From NCBI GenBank assembly GCA_013407085.1, contig JACCGJ010000619.1, positions 1 to 64,000 of the forward strand: DNA of 64,000 bases, given 5' to 3'. Each line of letters begins with the position of its first letter. Position 1 is the first letter of the stretch. This DNA is from Atriophallophorus winterbourni. Taxonomy: Eukaryota > Platyhelminthes > Trematoda > Plagiorchiida > Microphallidae. The notes below the pieces were generated by a model. It saw nothing but the letters and a program-made list of their open reading frames with translations, did no database searches and was not told where the DNA came from. The position numbers and the translations under genes were made by a program. Shown piece after piece: positions 1 through 10,189 of this stretch.

Positions 1-300
1 AAACCTGTCAAGTGGTTTAATATCGTTGTTGGCCATGGTGTATAGGCTAGGATTAAAGATTCTGTACCAGGACGTACATATGTATCAAATAACCGTGGTA
101 AACGTCTGATTAGGAGACCCAGCGTACTGCAGGATTTATTATACAGAGTTCTGTAATGATGTCAGAGCTTGAAGTTGCACGACACCTAGACACCCAGATC
201 TATTTTTGCGGTAATCATGACAAGAACATGAGTCCACAGCCACAGAAGTTTATATTTCGCGGGATTAAGGAGTACGATAACTACCAATAGATTCAGGATG
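1..300 (-). mobile_element. CR1-like LINE fragment (RT thumb region), degraded
   Basis: Read on the minus strand, the first 50 bases resemble the segment after the RT palm that is clearer at 1.9-2.2 and 7.2-7.4 kb (pattern W-x-x-W-x-x-x-D-I-x-x-L-D-R); here NDIKPLDR is legible. The rest is too eroded to translate. The element probably continues beyond the window edge. The call rests on similarity to the other copies in this window. Confidence 0.45.
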
Positions 301-440
301 AATTGCGACAATTCTAGGAACATAAAATCGGTAATTATCTACCCATTTATCTCAAGATTCCCAAAAAATCTTCCATCGCTTAATCAACAATTTCATGTTT
401 AGTTACAAGTGAAAAAAACATATCAATGTGCAATATAACA

Positions 441-446
441 TTTATT
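441..446 (-). terminator. Polyadenylation signal of the Kunitz gene
   Basis: AATAAA on the minus strand, about 30 bases past the Kunitz stop codon, a normal distance for a cleavage/polyadenylation hexamer. Confidence 0.6.
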
Positions 447-477
447 TAAAAAAAGAGCCCCCAAACCAGCGAAGAAT

Positions 478-1238
478 TCAACCGAGAAGCTCGTCTTTGC
501 AGATGGATTCGCATTCCTCCTTCGTATCAAATCGATTGCCGTTCCCTCCGCATCCTCCGTAGACAAATTCTTTGCATTCGTTCGATGCGCCGTCGAAACC
601 CCAACTTGGAAAATAAGCTCTACAACGTCCGGGACTGATGGGATCCAGGCATGGGGACCGGGCTGTCAAAAGCACACAAAATGAGGAGAACTCAGACGTA
701 GAATTGTAAATTACATCATGAGCAAAATCACGTGAGCAAAATGTCAGAAAAGTAATCAATGGCTGGCTTGAAGCCAACCTTGGGATACAAAATTTATTGG
801 GAGAATAAAATAAGAGATGCGGTTTGGACAGTGTGAAGAGCTCATAATTAGTCGAAAAAAATAAAATAGTTTGGCGCATAAGATGATGATAGTATTAGGT
901 TGAGAAAAAAAGGTTAAATAATATCGTCGATGTATTGGAGGCAATGGAACATTCAGTATGTAGAATAGAGGTAAACCTACTCCCGTCATTGAACAATTTA
1001 TAGCAATGTTGTAATTAATGATAATGATGCCAACGAGGTAGAAATAATGCAAGATTAAATAAAGGATGACACCATTCAACTAAAACAGAAACGTTCCTCG
1101 AAAACATGCAATTGAGTGAGTGTGTGATGATTTTATATAAACCATTCTCGAAAAATCGTTACCTGGACTGACAGCTTCCGTCATCCAAATATTCGCGATC
1201 AAAACTACTAGCAGTACAATCGTACCGGTGAGTCGCAT
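478..1238 (-). CDS. Secreted single-domain Kunitz/BPTI-type serine protease inhibitor (2 exons)
   Basis: Exons 1163..1238 and 478..662 on the minus strand join in phase 1 (donor CCAG|gtaacg, acceptor ttttgacag|CCC) to give 86 residues. Exon 1 encodes a hydrophobic signal peptide (MRLTGTIVLLVVLIANIW...) with likely cleavage near residue 22. Exon 2 encodes one Kunitz domain with the canonical cysteine spacing C-x8-C-x15-C-x7-C-x12-C-x3-C, so three disulfides are expected. The residue after the second cysteine, the P1 position of the inhibitory loop, is Arg followed by Ala, which in this family predicts inhibition of trypsin-like serine proteases. No linker or second domain follows, so the mature protein is essentially one domain. 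The start is the only ATG giving a signal peptide in frame. Secreted Kunitz inhibitors are common in flukes. Some Kunitz proteins have shifted to cysteine-protease or ion-channel targets, so the target is inferred. Confidence 0.93.
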
Positions 1239-1879
1239 CTTGGAATATCCTGTCGAATACGCAAGGCTTGATCATTTAAATGGGCTCTCGATTGCAATGG
1301 ATAATGAGCCTTTTCCGGTCCGTGTTAAAATGAAATGATGATGGTTAATAACAAATGTGGCGCATTGACGTGAAATGATAAAAAGTGTTTTACGTGGGGT
1401 TTTGACTGCCGAGTGGGTTATGATTGCCATGCGTGGGTATAATTGCAAGGAAACGATTTAGTGTCATTAAAACTTTTGATTAGATTTTCCCATTCGCGAC
1501 ACGTTCTATGATCCGATTCGATCAGCTCTGCTCTCAGGAAATACCGCAAAACTCTGAAATCAGATAATTTTACGGTAGAAAAAGCAATAAGCTGAACACC
1601 AACCACTGGGTGACGAGAAATATATAAAGTAACAAATATCTTTCAAGAAATAATAAGAACAGCCACATACCGCATGGACCAACTTTAATTCATCCAGCTT
1701 TGAAGCGTAAACCTCGACGGATTTCGAGCGCATGAATGTTTCTGATGAGATGTTTGACGTACTTCAAGTACGTGTGTTTTTCGGTGAGTACAATTTAAAT
1801 GCCGACATAAGGTCGTTAGGTAAATGCATGTAGTGTACGTTTTGACAATAGTTCTTGTGAAGACGGATATTTTTAACCG
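1239..1879. other. No gene seen
   Basis: Upstream region of the Kunitz gene on its strand. It should hold the promoter and 5' UTR, but no TATA box or other motif could be assigned with confidence. No repeat family from elsewhere in the window was recognised. Confidence 0.4.
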
Positions 1880-2200
1880 AAGAACAACATATTCTCATGG
1901 TGATCAATCGTGCCCAGTAGTTCAAAACGCCTTCACAGCCATGGTGACCAGGTTTGGATTGAATATTCCATAACAGCGAGTTCGTATTAGCTAATTAACC
2001 AGGGTAATTTTTCAATCGTAAAACTACTGAATATCCTCTTAAGTAGACGCAAGATACGGCAGAATTTATTGAACATTGTCTTGTAATGATATCCAGGCTT
2101 GAAATTACCAGACATCCAGATACCGGGAGGTGTATCTGCGCTAGTCCGTACGAGATCTTGCGCGCTGCAGAGATTCCAATCCGAAGAATTAAGGTGGAAC
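1880..2200 (-). mobile_element. CR1-like LINE fragment (RT thumb)
   Basis: Minus-strand translation gives the post-palm segment typical of CR1-clade RTs: GIWMSGNFKPGYH, then a K-x-C-R-I-L-R-L-L-K-R-I-F block, then MEYSIQTWSPWL, with frameshifts and stops. It is separate from the element ending at 2342 and closely similar to 7180-7430 and 6551-6754, so it is another truncated copy. Confidence 0.65.
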
Positions 2201-2341
2201 TTATTTATCTGAGACTAGCGGTATTTATTCGTAGATTTATTCATATATGATAAGCAGGTAAAAAGCTATGTTTTACAAGACCCACATAATTGTACATCGG
2301 GTCAGATGGTGAAGAATATAAAATATAGATAGAAATTATTG

Positions 2342-4646
2342 TCAAACGCGAAAAGACTTTCTTGTCATGTGGACTTCTAGTGATTTCTTGAAAACTTCAA
2401 CGGTTCCATATTGTACCACATGAGTAGGTAAGCTGTTCCAGAATTGCACATTGCGAACGGAAAATGCATATTTGCGGCAGTTCAACATACTATACTGTTG
2501 GTAAAGTTTCGATTTGTGACCTCGCAGATGTGTGTTATGTGAAAGAGGAAACAAACGACTGCAAGGGTGATTTGTTTGATTAAGCACTATCCAAATGTAA
2601 ATTAGTGTTCCTCGTTTCCGTTTGTATTCAGCCGAATGCAAATTCAATATTTTAAGTCTCATTATTAATTAGAAAAGTTTCAGGACGTTTTTTGTCTGTT
2701 CGCGATGTGGAGTTTCCAATAGCTGAATATCTTTTTTCAACCAAGGGTCCCATGCCGGTATAGCATATTCAACATGAAAACGGATGAACGTTGAAATAAA
2801 TTTGCAGACAATATTGAGGTCAATCGAACCTAGGTCTCTTCTAAGAAGACCCAAGTTGCTTTCAGCTTTGCATTGAGTTTCATAAGTATGATTGGATAAA
2901 CACGCCTAAATATTTTCTGAGGAAGCGGGTTTAATAACAGTGCGACCTAGATAATATCCTTTGCTTAACTCGCTGTTGAGAGAAAATAGGCTGCATTTCG
3001 AAGCATTCAGTGACATTTCATTTTCTCTTGACCATGTGTACATCATATCGAGATCCCGTTGCAGGTTCTGCGTGTCGTCTGTGGAGATTATCTTGCGCCA
3101 AAGCTTTGCGTCATCAGCGAAAATAAGCAATAGACAAGTCGTTTACCCTGTACTCCGTAGGTGAGTAGTTTCCACGAAAGTATTTCGTGATTCACAGGTT
3201 CGAAAGATTTTGAGAAATCGATATCAATCACGTCCATGAAGTTGCCAGCATTCAGTATCTCAGACCAAAATTCTTTAACTAATAGCAAGTTTGTCAGGCA
3301 AAATCGTTTTTTCCTCGATCCATGCTGTATCTCGGAGAATAAATTATTAATATCGGAATGATTCCGCAAGGAATCAGCTATTATGGACTCCATTACTTTT
3401 GACAGCACTGTCCATGAGAGAGTACTGATGCGAATTGTTGTCGGAAAACGATAGCACAATGTTTAAATGACGTCACTATTCCAGTACCAGAGACCAGTGG
3501 CGGTATTCCCATTTTAACATTCCGGAGGTCGTTGACGTGTTTATACAATGCTTTGGGATTTATAATGAATTTTTCGACAAGACTGATTTGGTAATCTTTT
3601 CTGTCTTCTCGAATGAGGCAGACACACTTATTTCGCAATAACGTGTAGTAGCACCAAGTTATCCCAGACGGATCGTCCAAGTATTTGAACCAGGCATTGT
3701 CACGCTTACACATCCATTTCCGAGTACTGCTTCTGGGAGGCTTTTTCGGACGCTGTTTGCTGGATATTATTTTCACCTTCGATGATAAGTCAATGATAAT
3801 ACGAAGTTGGCTGTAAAACGTTTCCCAGATTTCCTTAGCTGATTTGAGTTCAAGGAAATCCCATCGATTTGCAGTAGTAAGAGCTCGAAGCAAGTCATAG
3901 TTCACAGTTGTATACGTTCGTTGAGTATTTCCTGCTGGTTCGTATTGATAAATATAATCAAATGTCATGACAACATGATCACTCAATCCGAGTGGAGCTG
4001 TATAGGAAACAGATTCTATCATGAGTTCTTCGTTTGTAAGTATGAGGTCCAGGTTAGATGGGGTTTGTTCAGATCGAAATCGCGTTGGTTGTTGCACATG
4101 GTTGTAAAGAGGGGTGCAAGTCATTATTTCTTGAAGAAAGCTTTTGAATGAATCGTCACCAGTAATGTGTGTTGCAAGGGTCGGTACATTAAAATCACCG
4201 AGGAGGAGCGAATGTGAATATGTGAGCTTCAATGCAAAACGTATTGCATTAGCAAGAACAGTGTCAGCGGCAGATGATGAAGAAGGGGGTCGATAAATCA
4301 ATGCTAAGAGGCACTTACGTTTATCATGTAAGTCAAAAGAGCAAAACAATGTATCTGGGACATCTAACTCGGGGGAGAGAAGTATAGTGCAGTTGATGCT
4401 TTCATGTAAGTAGAGGAGGACACCGCCACCTTTTGTTGCTCGATCTTTTCTGTAAATCATCATATGAGGGATTTTAAGTTCAGAGTCGTGTACAGAATTA
4501 CACAACCAGTTTTCTGTCACTGCAATCAAATCCCAAAACGCCACGATCGCACGTGAATACAGTTCAGTGAACTTGCCCAGAAAGCTCTGAGCATTGGTGT
4601 AACAGCATGATAGAGATTTGATTTTTGTTGACGATGAAGAGCTCAT
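2342..4646 (-). pseudogene. LINE ORF2: intact endonuclease followed by an internally deleted reverse transcriptase
   Basis: The first 400 or so codons form an apurinic-type endonuclease/exonuclease/phosphatase domain: CYTNAQS near the start, VTENW with the catalytic Glu, RDRATKGGGVLLY, IYRPPSS, GDFN, LDLILT and the terminal LGLSDHVV with the catalytic Asp-His. Around 3430 the frame jumps from the RT N-terminus (PPLVSGTG, FRQQFASV) straight to VLSKVMES, losing the fingers block that carries the YRPVSL motif. Near 3130 it jumps again from LLTYGVQ to VNDL, losing the GVPQGSVLGP block. The catalytic FADD box survives in a different frame (2906-3130), and the C-terminal FWNSLP motif ends the copy. 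Both losses look like clean internal deletions. It starts with an ATG overlapping the ORF1 stop (ATGA). Confidence 0.85.
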
Positions 4647-5998
4647 AGTAGTGGATTCGCCGACCCAGAATTGGTCGGCTGCTCCACGTTTTTTGTCTCA
4701 GGTGCATTTGATTGACTTGGTAGCGAAGTCATTTCAGGAACAATAGTGTTCGTGCGTTTTATGTCGTATACAGCCCGACTACGAATTTCAGGAGGTGCAA
4801 ATTTTCGACATTGATACCACGCCTCGAGTATTCTATCCTTCATCTCATCTGTGCGGAATGATATTTTGAGAGGAGGAGGCTGATGCGTTTCTTTTTTCGG
4901 TATAAGGCGCATAACATGAGTCGTTATTATGTCCTTTAAACCTAGGATCTCTTGTAAAAATCTCCATTCACTGCAATCGTGTTGCAGACGTTTGCTGGGT
5001 TCTACTTCGTTCGAAATGGGTACACCATGAACTATAACAGCTCTGCGATTTGTAGCCTCTTTTGCTAGTTCCGGATTATTACGACGAATTTGCCGTTCTT
5101 CCCAAGGAACGTCCGGAAATATTCGCACAGTCGATTTGTTTACAACTAAGAGGGATGAGGCGAGCAACATATTTTCAACATCTTGGACGGACATGAGCAC
5201 TACACGCAGTAACCTGGGTGTGTTCGCACGAGGTGAGTTCGGGGGTCTAAACAATCGCGTCAGCGACGCAGGTGAGGCAGTGATGTCTAAGCTTCTGCAA
5301 AGGTCATTCCATTGATTCCTGTCATCTGCTTCGCGTTGCTTTAGCGATGGCGAAGTTGATTCAACGAGATTACTACAAATTACCGTTAGATCATCAATGT
5401 TTGTCTTTTGGGGGGCTTTAGTGTTCAAACTCTTCGGTCTAAGCTTATGCACATCCTTCGATAATTCAGCACTATCATTCACTTGACTACAGGTCTGATT
5501 CGCAAACTCATCGGTCGTACCGAGCTGTTGGAAGGGACTTTGGTCAATTTCTGGAGAAATCAGCGTTTCTGTAGTAGCTAGCGCTTCCCTGTAAGACTCG
5601 CGGTTAATGTGGTTAGGGACTGCGTTCAGAACTGGTTTCAGCGCTTTCTGACACGCAAATGTTTGGAAAGACTCTAACGTGTTTTCAAGCCGTTTAAGGT
5701 TCGCCTCTACAGCGAACATGCGACTTTCCATAATTGAATCAGAGTTTTCGGATCTTGATAAATCACTATTTACTTTCAATCTGCATGGATTACATATATA
5801 GCAAATTCCTGGTAATTTTTCATTATTAATTAGAGTCACAGATTCGGGTGATAAATACTTTTCACAGTTCGCATGAATAGCAATTGAACACAAGTGACAT
5901 TTAACTTGACGCGATCTGGGACTTACCAACTTTTCACAAAGCTTGCACTTTTTACAAGCCTCGTCGTCAGGTCCGTTTAAGGTCACGTTGTCGGTCAT
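4643..5998 (-). CDS. LINE ORF1 protein with PHD-type zinc finger and RRM-like C-terminal region (451 aa, intact)
   Basis: An uninterrupted 451-codon frame. Residues 15-72 carry a PHD-like C4HC3 pattern: C18-x2-C21-x12-C34-x2-C37-x4-H42-x2-C45-x20-C66-x2-C69. A stretch around 95-120 looks weakly coiled-coil (MESRMFAVEANLKRLENTLE). Residues 320-410 (RRAVIVHGVP, WRFLQEILGLKDI, VMRLIPKKE, PLKISFRTDEMK) match the RNA-binding core arrangement of LINE ORF1 proteins. PHD fingers are known in CR1-clade ORF1 proteins. The expected role is RNA binding and chaperone activity in the retrotransposition particle. The TGA stop overlaps the ORF2 ATG. The reading frame is intact although ORF2 is broken. The ORF1 at 36527-38083 is a diverged homologue. 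Confidence 0.85.
   Translation of the reverse strand: MTDNVTLNGPDDEACKKCKLCEKLVSPRSRQVKCHLCSIAIHANCEKYLSPESVTLINNEKLPGICYICNPCRLKVNSDLSRSENSDSIMESRMFAVEANLKRLENTLESFQTFACQKALKPVLNAVPNHINRESYREALATTETLISPEIDQSPFQQLGTTDEFANQTCSQVNDSAELSKDVHKLRPKSLNTKAPQKTNIDDLTVICSNLVESTSPSLKQREADDRNQWNDLCRSLDITASPASLTRLFRPPNSPRANTPRLLRVVLMSVQDVENMLLASSLLVVNKSTVRIFPDVPWEERQIRRNNPELAKEATNRRAVIVHGVPISNEVEPSKRLQHDCSEWRFLQEILGLKDIITTHVMRLIPKKETHQPPPLKISFRTDEMKDRILEAWYQCRKFAPPEIRSRAVYDIKRTNTIVPEMTSLPSQSNAPETKNVEQPTNSGSANPLL
4659..4679 (-). other. Hairpin at the ORF1/ORF2 junction (copy 1)
   Basis: Perfect 7-bp stem GCCGACC / GGTCGGC with a 7-nt loop, ending 12 nt before the overlapping ATGA that closes ORF1 and opens ORF2. 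Homologous positions in two other LINE copies (9216-9237, 36531-36551) also fold, with different stem bases. Confidence 0.7.
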
Positions 5999-6298
5999 TG
6001 TTACAATTTCGCGAGATCGAGTCGATACACTGGGCGAAGCGGTCGATTATCGATCGGTCTCTCGGTGGAGTGCAAGAACGAGTGGATGCGATGCAGTGCA
6101 ATCCAACGGACAGTAAAATGGCGTACACTTTCACGCAAAGGCTGTTTTGTGAGATTTGATCTGACAGTGTTGAAATAACTGTCAGTAAATACCAAATAGC
6201 GAGATCTTCCTGATGGTATCCGAGTTATTTCGTTATTCTGGATTGGAAGCAATGTTGCACGCGTATGCAATGTTGGGTAGAAACTAGAAATTTTGATT

Positions 6299-6760
6299 TT
6301 AAAGAATTCGCGTTTCTCCAACTTGAAAATAGTATATTCCGAATGAGGAAGTTGAGACGAGTTCAATGATATAAGAAACGTCTAGATCCGTCAATAGAGC
6401 GAGCAATAAGATCCAAAAAGTATGAGAGCACAAATTTGTACGTCCACACCGTAGCCTGTTGTCAAATATGTGCTGCATCCCATTCTGCAGCTTCGTCTCG
6501 CGGTGGACAATTTCATCCAGCAATCCAATGTATTTACGCAACCACGGTGCCTAAGCTGCGATCATATATTCTATCGTCGGATGAATGTAAGTATTTAAAA
6601 TGCGGGTGAACGTTTTAGGAAGGAACATCCCAAATATTCTCCTCAGCATCCCCAAGATACCGCTTGCCCTGTTGAATACTTTCTGACAATGACTATTCGG
6701 TTTCAGGTTATTAGTTATCCAGATACCGATATCGTAATCTCGGCGCTGGTCCACGTCAAG
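6299..6760 (-). mobile_element. CR1-like LINE fragment (RT thumb)
   Basis: Minus-strand translation of 6754-6551 gives DIGIWITNNLKPNSH, then a block with RASGILGMLRRIFGMF, then LNTYIHPTIEYM. After a stop it continues at 6541 with RKYIGLLDEIVH. This is the thumb region of a CR1-like RT, truncated on both sides, and overlaps the presumed 5' region of copy 1. Either copy 1 inserted here or this is the remnant of its target. Confidence 0.7.
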
Positions 6761-7309
6761 TTTCTATGACCAAGATTATATATATGTTCGTATTGCCGGC
6801 CAAGTTGTAACATTTAACATTTACGTATGTTGAAATGCATCTGATTTCGTTGAGACCAGTGATACACTGTATCCAAATCCGATTGCAGCATCAAACAATC
6901 ATAAATTTTAATTTTAAACAATCTTAAATTTTAATTTTTACCATCCTATGGTTGTTGTTAAGCATGTTGCTTTTAAGACCATTAAAACCTTGAATTACCT
7001 TGAATGGAAAGGATTTACTGCCATATTTTTACGTCATCAACAAAAAACCATCTTGCGTCGTACTACATCATAAGGTTATTCCGTATGAGTCGTTTAATTG
7101 AATCACGTAGGCCAAGTTTTGTCATTCTCTTTTGGAAAGACGAATTTTTAACGAGAAACCAACTTAATCATACTGTGATAAATCCTGTCAAGTAGTTCAA
7201 TATCCTTCCTCAGCCATTTTGACCAGGCTTGGATTGAATATTCCAAAACCAGAACACACGTATGTGTTAATTAACCGGGTTAAGGTTTCTGGCGTGAAAC
7301 TCAAGATTA

Positions 7310-7350
7310 TTTTTGGAGGATGTGAGCAACACATCGCTTTGGTCATCCAG
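7310..7350 (-). repeat. Short insert resembling the 3' end of the hammerhead repeat family
   Basis: Inside the LINE thumb the plus strand reads GGATGTGAGCAACACAT, which matches the sequence downstream of the hammerheads at 55428 and 52597. The bases AGATTAT occur on both sides of the insert and could be a target duplication. The match is short, so the call is tentative. Confidence 0.4.
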
Positions 7351-9215
7351 ATTATCCTCGTAAGCAGACATAAGATGCCTCGGGATTTATTATGGACAGT
7401 TCGGCAATGATGTCCAGATATCTAGATCGTTTTCATTAGTAGTCCAGACGAGATAATGCGTGCCAAGTTGATACGTGTGGTGCAGAGATTTGCTAGCCGC
7501 AGCAATTTACATTTCGCAGGATTAAATAGCAACTCATTTGCCTGGGACCAACGAAATAAAGTGTACATATCCGGTTGTAATGCCATACAGTCGTTAATAA
7601 TCCTAACACGTTTCCATATTTTAATATCATCCGCAAACAGTATCAAATTACACCAAATATTCTTCACCATGTCATTCGTACAGAAGAGGTCCAAGCACCG
7701 AGCCCTGCGGTACTCCAATTGTGACGTCTATTCTTATAGAGAGGATATTACCAACGCGAACATGGACGTGTCTATCAGTAAGATTGTCTCTTAGCCAATT
7801 GAGTAACACTCCTGTTATTCCATAAGCTTCGAGCCTTTTGATTAATATGTCATGGTTGACTCTATCGGAAGCTTTGGAAATATCTATCTAGTAAGCATGT
7901 ACCGCACCTCGTTCGTCTAACGACTTTGTCCAATCCTCGGATGTGCTGAAAAGGTTAGATAAAGGGCAACGATTTCTTCAAAAATCGAGTTAAACTGCGG
8001 TAAAAATATTTTGATTTATAAATGTTCTCGCATGCCTGCAGTCACAATGCACTCCATTAATTTAAATATTACCGGAAGTAGCGTTACCGGTCTATAGTTT
8101 GCTGTATCTGAACGGCTATCACCTTTGTAAATAGGAGTAATCATTCATGCTCTCCATTGCGTTGATATTTTCCTTCATGCAGGCTGAGATTGAAGAGGAG
8201 TGCGAGAGAAGCTTAGTATTCCTTTCCATTTTCGTAAGCAAGTTCCATTGGAACTGCATGCGAACTTCTCTTACAAGAAACGCGACGTTGCTCCGCATCT
8301 TACAGAATCGCTTCCAAGTTGCATCTGTACCAAGATTCTTATGAGTTTCCCAGGACTCCCCTTTTCTAGCTAACCATTTCTAGTTCTACTCCTGATAACA
8401 AATTGGTAGTTGTAGTGGCATTTGCATGGTACATAACTCGAGTTTTCTTCAATGTTCGAATTCAAATAATTTATAAATTTATTGTAATACGAGACACAAT
8501 TCCTGCAATCAAACTCCGCAATGCGTTTATCCAGGAGATTATTTAAGAATTGAAAGTTTATTTTGCGTAAAACGTTCGTCTGGTTTCTCAGTCGTTCAGC
8601 ACTATATACATAATCGAACACAAACAGCGTGGTCACTCTTTCCCAGGGGAGCCAGGTATTGTATGGTCCCTACCGCTGTTGGTTCAGACGTTAAAATAAG
8701 GTCAAGGTTTGAAGGTTGGCCAAAACCCCGTCTGCGAGTTAGCTAGTCAACATGGTTGTTCATTGGAGCGAGTTCGATAAAATCCTTGAATTTATATTCA
8801 CGCGACTGCAGGGAGTATTCGCTTCTTGAATAAAAACACTGGAGTTTAAAGTCGCGCATGATTAGCAATTGTGTAGTGTGACGACTTGATATGTACTGTA
8901 TTTATTCGATTAACTTATCATTGAACGAGTTTTCGAATGATGACGAACGGTAATGATACATTGAAGTAGACTGCAACACCACCGCCGGATCTTAGACGAT
9001 CGCGCAGAATAGTGAAATGTTCGGAATCGGGAGCTGATAATACGTAATGTTGGGCTGGAATCAAATCTCTGTAACTGCAACCAAATCGGGTGAAAATATC
9101 TCACCTAGCTCACATAGTTCAGCTTATTTGTTATTCAAACTATGAGCATTCTTATTTAAACATTTAACCGTATTAATATTACAGAGTGAGCGGTCATGTA
9201 ATGTAGTTATTGGCT

Positions 9216-9237
9216 CGACTCACGGTCCGGTGAGTCG
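9216..9237 (-). other. Hairpin at the ORF1/ORF2 junction (copy 2)
   Basis: Perfect 8-bp stem CGACTCAC / GTGAGTCG with a 6-nt loop, 19 nt before the ATGA stop/start overlap at 9194-9197. It is in the same relative position as the hairpins at 4659-4679 and 36531-36551. Confidence 0.7.
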
Positions 9238-10189
9238 GACCTTTATCGTTTTTTTGAGTAACATCTTGACGAGCACCATTGAGCTTGCTCTCAATCTGAG
9301 AATGCGATGATTCATTGGGTGGTAGCACGCTTAGTCTTATGTGCGGTGGAAATTTTGCGCGGTACGATTTCCAGTTGGTATTGATAGCAATAACATTATC
9401 GGTCTTTAGAAAAGTGACCTTCAGAGAACTCGGCCCATTTCCTCTGTAGTTGGAGGATCTAGGTATTCTAAATTTCTGCAACAATTGAATCACGTGATCC
9501 AATGGAATCGGCAATGTATAACCATTGTTTCATAACCATTGTTTCAGATCACGCTGCTTTGATTCCGAAGCTGATATTACATCAACATTTTCGGCGAAAC
9601 CGAAGAATATTATATTTCGTGAAGGAGAATTGTTCCGACAAGTGGATGGACCTTTTCTTTCCCACCAGGGTATGTCAGCTTGGACTCAACAGCTCAAACC
9701 GTAACAAAGTCTGAGTAGATACGCGTTGAGAATGACTCCTTCCATATCAGCTTTCATTCGCGATGTCACCCTTAGTAGCGCGGCTGGTCTACTTACGGGG
9801 AGATTTTATATGTCGAGTTAAGCGCGTTATCCAAGTACATATGCGTACAAGGCCTAGCCCATTCCTTGAGCTCATATGCATGTCTCGCTGAAAAAGTTTA
9901 TCTGTCGACAGATTACACTGAAAGCGATATCGGTGATATCTGAATTTTGTAGGCTGTTTGGATTTACACTTTGAATCCGAAACCGTGGGAGCTTCGGGGA
10001 CATTCAAAAGAATACAGCTGCGCTTGTCGAGATAGTTTGATTTGGATCGATTCCCGTTCGGTGGTGATTTAACCCACTCTGACCAGGGCGAAACATCTTG
10101 AGAGGGCACTTTCTTTAACGGGTATTTTGAGGTGGACGGATTTGAGGCATTTTTATCCCTCCCTTGGGTATCATCTCTGAACAATTTGG

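Larger units (their letters stand above)
2342..6366 (-). mobile_element. CR1-like non-LTR retrotransposon (copy 1): intact ORF1, deleted ORF2
   Basis: Minus-strand LINE with recognisable 5' region (about 6366-5999), ORF1 (5998-4643), ORF2 endonuclease (4646 to about 3430) and RT/C-terminal pieces down to the signature FWNSLPTHVV near 2430. ORF1 and the endonuclease are open, but the RT has lost at least two blocks, so it cannot move by itself. No clear target-site duplication was found. Confidence 0.85.
7180..10184 (-). mobile_element. CR1-like non-LTR retrotransposon (copy 2), degraded
   Basis: In minus-strand order: ORF1 pieces (10184-9789 with RSCILLNVPEAP; 9514-9194 with FRIPRSSNYRGNGP), an ORF1 stop / ORF2 start overlap ATGA at 9194-9197, EN remnants (LNKNAHSLNNK at about 9160; SNLDLILTSEP at about 8700), RT palm with intact FADDIKIW in 7718-7422, and a thumb with a foreign insert near 7320. 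Many stops and shifts make it a dead copy. Its 5' end lies head-to-head with the plus-strand copy 3 that starts near 10190. Confidence 0.8.

Noticed and set aside
4643..4646. ATGA overlap as a sequencing error joining ORF1 and ORF2
   Set aside because: The same ATGA arrangement is present in a second, diverged copy at 9194-9197.
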